Assembly: GCF_021917145.1 (NCBI RefSeq)
Contig: NC_061070.1
Span: 10,030,743 to 10,094,742 of the forward strand
Direction of reading: 5' to 3'
Source of the DNA: Hypomesus transpacificus
Taxonomy: Eukaryota > Chordata > Actinopteri > Osmeriformes > Osmeridae
DNA: 64,000 bases
Below the pieces are notes generated by a model. That model did not search any database and was not told the origin of the DNA. It was given only the letters and a program-made list of their open reading frames with translations. Position numbers and translations under genes: made by a program. Shown here one piece after another: positions 43,429 to 64,000 of the stretch. Every line of letters starts with the position of its first letter. Positions within the stretch are counted from its first letter, which is position 1.

Positions 43429-46400
43429 TTAATGAGCCTGTTGCCAGCGTGAAGGCCAGTCATTCTTCATCCAGCGCTGAAGAAGCTGCAACACATCAAT
43501 GCGCTGGTAGTGACGGCAAAGGTCAGTGAGTTCAGTGACTGTCTTCTGGTTGTAGCGTAGCAGAAACTCCTGTGTAGGGCTGTGGCACATAGATCCCTGG
43601 GTCCGGTGCTCCAGCATGGTCAGTTCATCATAGCTCATACCCCAGCGACTGGCAAAGTTCTTCCAGTTCTTGACAGTGCAGTGGTTGGGGTCCAGTTTCA
43701 GACGGAGTAGATCCAGCAAGTCTTTGTCGTTCATCAGGTCACTTATCTTGGGTGGTGGGACTGAGTAACAGCACTTGTCACAGGGGTTCAGGAACTGTGG
43801 TTCTTTAGAGAAGTCTGTAAAGCAGAGGGAAAACCAATGTATAGTCACTCAAACATTATGTGTTTGCTCATGAGTACATAAATGGTCAGTAAGTAGTCCT
43901 CGACCCTGTATTTGACTTTTTATCTTGATTGATTTACCTGGGGAAATTGACCCTGTGCAGATACAATCTAGTCCATTTTCCTCTGGCTGCAATAGGTGGG
44001 AGGGATGGTCAACATATCAGTGTAGAATTGTAATTCCTGGTCAAGATTTATGAACCACCTCATTCAAGGTGGACTTGAAGAGGACTATTTACCTGTCTTA
44101 TTCTGTCTGAATGAGATATAAGGTATCCAGGAGGCATGGAACTTAGCTGCAGTGTCACAGTATCTGGAAGGAACAATTAAAAGTATGAGGGAATGCCCCC
44201 CATCACAATGTAAAGATAAGCACATTGTATGACTGAATGTTACAGACATTCTGATGTTCTACCTTTAGGTTCTGTAACCTGAACTGGATAGTTGGATTTC
44301 AGGGACTGAAAAATAAAATAAAATCAGAAAACAGGAGAATGGGAGCAACATTATGGGGTAACTATTCATTGTTGTTAATACACTATACAATCTGTGTAGG
44401 GAAATGTCAATAACAAGTTTTCAGCCAAAAAGGCTTGCTCCAACTTGTTTCTTAATAAATCCCTGGTTCTATGAAACATAGTACATCAAGCTTACTACAG
44501 CAATGTTTCAATGGCTTCATACACTTTTTTCGAGGAACTGCATTCAACTTATAAATGCTCGACTTGATACAAGGCAGAAAGTTAACTTGTAACTTTGCTC
44601 TACTATATGTTCTGAACAATTTAAAACTTACCATTTCTGGCATAAAACTGCTAGTATCAGTGTCCTCCACTGGTTCTACAGATATTCTATCTGTGAAGGC
44701 CAAGCAGACATAACACCTCTGTTACAATGCTGACAACCTTAATGCATACAGTTTGGTATGGAGGTACATTTGTGTCTTGTTGAGAGAAAAAGCTTTTTCT
44801 TTTCAATCCAAAATAATTATTCTGAAACCAAAACAAAGCTTCAGAGTAAAAAAAAAAAAAAAAAAAAATTGGAAAATGCTATCATCCACACTCCATTTTG
44901 GCAAGACTGTCCCCATTTGCTTGCAGTACTATCATTGCAGAGTGGCAAATCACACTTTTTATTCTCAAACTAACCAAAAGAAAGGCTTAACAGTATTGGT
45001 CCATTGGTTATTTTGAAACCTCGGTTTTGTTTCAGAAAGAACCCCAAACTTTTTTTATCAAAAAAAAGAAAACGTTTTTGCTCTCATCAAAAAGACACAA
45101 ATGCACCTCCATAGTTTGGTGTGTTGCTTTATGTTATTTAAGACAGTGTTAACCTACATTTTGAGAATCACTTAGAACTGATTAAACATATGTCAAGAAC
45201 CACACATTGATTAGTTGAGAGAAGCACAAAGCACCGCTTTCAGGACTAGAAAATAATTGTGCAAGGCCACATGGGTTTCTATCAGTCAACGTCACTGTGA
45301 AGCCATTGTGTGAGACCAGAGGGCTCTAAATAAAGCGTCAGCTCTGACCTTTCTTCAGTTACACTCCATGACGTTAACACCTTACTTCAACTTGTATGTG
45401 AAGCTTGGATAAGAAAATGCAATAAATTAAACCAAGATGGTAACTGCAATTTTTATGTAGCAAGTCCAGTCCAGAAACAGGCTTCCAGGCTAAACCTACA
45501 ACATTGTACTATAGGCTAGTTGCTTTCTGGGTGAGAATACTGATTTCACCTCAACGTATATGAGCATTTCCCTAAAATATTTGTAAGCGTCTCATATACT
45601 CAAGGTTCAAGGTTCCTGTCATCTATCCTGTTAACTATGACTCAAAGTGTATTTATAGAACTCCCACAAGTTTGGAGGTATCATGACGTCTGTTGTTTTG
45701 AGGGGGTGGATATTTGCTGAGAAATAAAAAAAGAATAATGTCTCACGGTATTTGCGTATTTAAACTGTAAACATTATCTACAAGACACACGGTAGTGTAG
45801 TGTGGTGTACATACAACTATTTTATGTTTTTCTCCACTGTGTCACAAACTACATAGATACTGAGAATGTAGCTTTTGCTTTCCTTAGTGGAAAAGATTAT
45901 GGTAATAACTGTAACAACACTGTACAGGTTACTTACGTAAGACCTTATACAGCACAAGATGGGAATACAATAAATTCATTTTTGTGCAACAACAACAACA
46001 GTGGAAACTACAAAGATGTACCACTGTCCTCTAGAAATATTATTGCATGGCATAGCCCAATGTTTGAATATTTGGGGAACATTTCTTGATATCATTCCAT
46101 CTTGCACCAGTCATTGGTAAATTCTCAGACTCACAGAACACACTGTATAGTATCAGGCCCAAGCATATCTCAGTTTGTTGGAGTCACATATAATCAACTA
46201 AAGCAGAGCCTCTAGATCTGTTGTGCATTGTTTCTGTCTCAGAGGGAATGTACGGGCATGTACCTGCTCGTCCTGGATGAAATAGAAAGAGATGAAATAG
46301 AAACCACATCATAATATATTGCTCAGGGCCGCAATTCCACACAGATGAACCTAGATTTTCTCCTTTCTGACCACCCATACCCTGTATGAAAGGATGACTA

Positions 46401-46587
46401 GAGTTTCAAAGCTATTCATCCGACTGTGTGCATTTGGTTTGCAGCAACTAAACATGCTTTTTTCCACACATGGTTTGAGCTGAATGGCATGCTAATACTT
46501 GACTCAATCCATTGAATACCCAGTGCTAAAGCAAAGATGTACATTGTCATGTCTTTGCATGATCGTTCGTGTTAGGTGTGTGTGTGT

Positions 46588-46619
<32 letters not shown>

Positions 46620-47494
46620 AAATACCCAGTTGCTATTTGTCTGATAGAATGTACTCTAAGTCAGAAACTAGGATAGAGACTGTTTAAATGAGTTGAAATG
46701 AAAACATCCAACTATAGTTACTTTAGTTAATAATAAACTATAACTTTAACTATAGTTAGTTAAAAGCCACAACACTGGATGCACTTTCATCAACAAAAAC
46801 AAGTTATTTAGGCTTATAACTAATTTTGGACAATTTGAACTAAGTGTTGAAAAGCAAAAAAGTAAAGTTTATCAGTATAATGGCCATTGGTACCCTTCAT
46901 CAGTAGCCTAGAACACAAATAACTGCAATCCGGACATGTAAACGCCTAAGGAAGTTAACCTACTACAATTTAGCCCTACATCTGTAGACTATGCCAATGA
47001 CGATGGACCAGTTCTGCCCCACTACGACTGTACATGAACAACTCTTGATGAGTCACATGGACACATTATTACTGTGTTCTAGAATTACGTATGATTTGGA
47101 GTCTTTCAACGTTAACAGTTTTTTTCTGCAATCACTAGAGACTATACATAAACGAATTTGTAGTTTCCTGTTAATATATATGGTATGGTAAACATGGTGA
47201 GATAAACATCGAAATCATCCTACTAATTCTATCCTCAAATGAATGGTCAATTTAGGCTATAGGACATTAAGGGTAAAATGACTTTACAAATAATAGCCTA
47301 ATTATATCAAAACATTTCCTTTCGACAAATTGCACAAAATAGCCTTTGTGTTTGGCCTTAACACCACAATAGCCAACTTAATTTACAGGATCAGTAAATG
47401 GGATCATAAAGAAAGATGGCATGCAAGGGTAGTAGATTGTTATTAATTTCTCCAACTTACCAAATGTCTCCTGAAAAGCCTTCAAGCTGGTCAT
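43429..47494 (-). CDS. edaradd: EDAR-associated death domain adaptor
   Basis: EDARADD links the ectodysplasin receptor EDAR to TRAF/NF-kB signalling in the development of scales, teeth, hair and other skin appendages. Six minus-strand coding exons: 47494-47461, 44690-44632, 44305-44263, 44163-44093, 43986-43938 and 43814-43429 (TAA), 213 aa (human about 215). The exon 2 motif EPVEDTD matches the human N-terminus. The last exon holds the death domain from about residue 110 ([46 protein letters not shown]). An in-frame Met eight codons upstream (47518) is an alternative start. All introns are GT-AG with matching phases. Convergent with the AHNAK-like gene and divergent from pdzd8. Confidence 0.95.
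46588..46615. repeat. Poly-G run preceded by (GT)n
   Basis: 28 consecutive G, directly after a short GT run, in edaradd intron 1. It could form a G-quadruplex on the plus strand, and its length is prone to sequencing error. Confidence 0.9.
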
Positions 47495-47518
47495 CTTTAC
47501 ACCAATAGAGTCACACAT

Positions 47519-48797
47519 ATGAGAACAGTCAGTTAAGCTAATATGAAAAATAATAACGAATAAATAACTGTTTTGCGTAGAGATGTTGCCACTGCCGCAC
47601 ATAAGACTGGACTACCTGTGCCTGTGTTGAGAAGCGGAAGTTATGCAAATGATGTGTTAGCTAAGGAAAAAGTTTTAAGTTCGGTTTCTGAGAACTTCCC
47701 TCCCTGTGGTTAAAACGAAGCCGCAGGTTAGACAAGTCCAGGTCCGCTTGTCTCTACCTCTCCTTACAGTATTCTGACGTCCTTGTCTTACTACGTGGGC
47801 TTATTCAAATGCCACGCTAATAAACAAATCAGTAGGGCTAGAACATTTTAGTAAACCGACAAACCTTATGTAATTGTGAATAGCCTATAATTGTTGGCTA
47901 CCAATTGATTAGACGAGAACCCGGACGATCATGTGCACTTCGGGAACTAACTCGACTGCCAAGACCACAGAGGGCTATGTGCTGTTGGCCTTTATTATCG
48001 ATATTTGCCTACCTGCAGTGCTCTTTCCTACGTGACCTTTACTGTTTTCTATCAATAATAGGTAGGCTACATGAGTAATTTCACAGCCAAGTGGAGACGT
48101 CCCATTTTCAGACCTCATGTGACAGTTTGCTGCCACCTGCTGTAACCTCGGCTGAGAAACAGACGCATCACAATTCGAGTCAAGGGGGCCAGCAATTTTT
48201 CGAACATTTGGATACTTAAGTAGGCCTACTGTTTAGGCTATTAATGTGGTCAAAACCTTTTAAAGTTTGTTCAAAATAAAGAACATATTATTGGCATGTT
48301 GGTTTTTGAAGTAATCCTTCAATGCGGATGCGGATCAGACACTGTTTAACAGAGCACTGGCTATGCCATAAAGTTGTAGGGGATTGGAGGGAAACGTAGG
48401 CTATTCTGACTACAAGTAAAATGAAGCGTATTATAATTTATACAGTGGGAATTGTAATAGCCTATTTGTGCATTATTTAAACAACATGAATCAATGCGTA
48501 AAACTGATAAGTGACGTTGAGTATTTGCATGCATCACGCAGACCGTTTGCTAGCTTATTTTTTATCCTTTGCCTTTCCTGAAGGCTGCACTCGGCTAAAC
48601 TGATGGGTAAGCTCCGTCATTACGTACAACTACGTAGCACGTTCGCCCAATCAGCTGAGGAGCTACAACCCCAGGAAAGAGGCAGATGATATGGCAGCTT
48701 TGTGAGCGTCCAGGTGGAACTTGCTTTGTTAATACGGTTAAACATTTGAATATGAAAACGTTTTAACGCTAAAGCGGCGACAGAGCAGTTGCTCGAA
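47519..48797. promoter_or_regulatory. Divergent edaradd-pdzd8 promoter region
   Basis: About 1.3 kb between two genes transcribed away from each other. A CCAAT box followed by an E-box-like CAGCTG lies at 48647-48656, about 150 bp upstream of the pdzd8 ATG. No TATA box is clear. No open frame of note. Confidence 0.45.

Positions 48798-64000
<15,203 letters not shown>

Noticed and set aside
48789-48797. Upstream start three codons before the pdzd8 ATG
   Set aside because: It would use TTG. The ATG at 48798 matches the family's N-terminus directly before the membrane segment.

Overview
The window is nuclear DNA from a vertebrate, almost certainly a ray-finned (teleost) fish. Genes are split by GT-AG introns and encode clear orthologues of vertebrate proteins. 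The AT-rich non-coding DNA carries long CA and CT microsatellites, tRNA-derived SINEs and hAT-type DNA transposons of the kind common in teleosts. Nothing prokaryotic, viral or CRISPR-like was seen. The species cannot be resolved by eye.

Layout, left to right: (1) cep68 (+), 3' part only, about 1-3.2 kb. (2) rab1a (-), complete, 6.3-12.2 kb, tail-to-tail with cep68; CEP68-RAB1A adjacency is also found in human 2p14. (3) An AGA-like glycosylasparaginase paralogue (-), 14.8-17.3 kb, ten coding exons including a 16-nt microexon, with a 1.3-kb hAT element inserted 47 bp past its stop codon. (4) ethe1 (-), 18.5-21.3 kb, seven coding exons. (5) exo1 (+), 22.8-30.0 kb, thirteen coding exons, head-to-head with ethe1. 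(6) An AHNAK/periaxin-family PDZ gene (+), 35.9-41.9 kb, with one giant exon holding about six near-identical 411-bp repeats. (7) edaradd (-), 43.4-47.5 kb. (8) pdzd8 (+), from 48.8 kb past the right edge; the first three coding exons are present, head-to-head with edaradd.

These are independent housekeeping and developmental genes, not a pathway: centrosome linker (cep68), ER-Golgi traffic (rab1a), glycoasparagine-type hydrolysis (AGA-like), mitochondrial sulfide oxidation (ethe1), DNA mismatch repair and resection (exo1), a membrane-cortex scaffold (AHNAK-like), EDA signalling in skin appendages (edaradd) and ER lipid-transfer contact sites (pdzd8).

I found no new multi-gene system. The observations most worth checking are the homogenised AHNAK-like repeat array, the hAT insertion in the AGA-like 3' UTR, the GC-AG intron next to a 16-nt microexon, a second GC-AG intron in ethe1, a long CT microsatellite forming the polypyrimidine tract of an exo1 acceptor, and a nested transposon carrying a CTCF-like motif. 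Exon boundaries were read by hand from splice sites and phase. Family assignments rest on remembered protein similarity, not on a database search.
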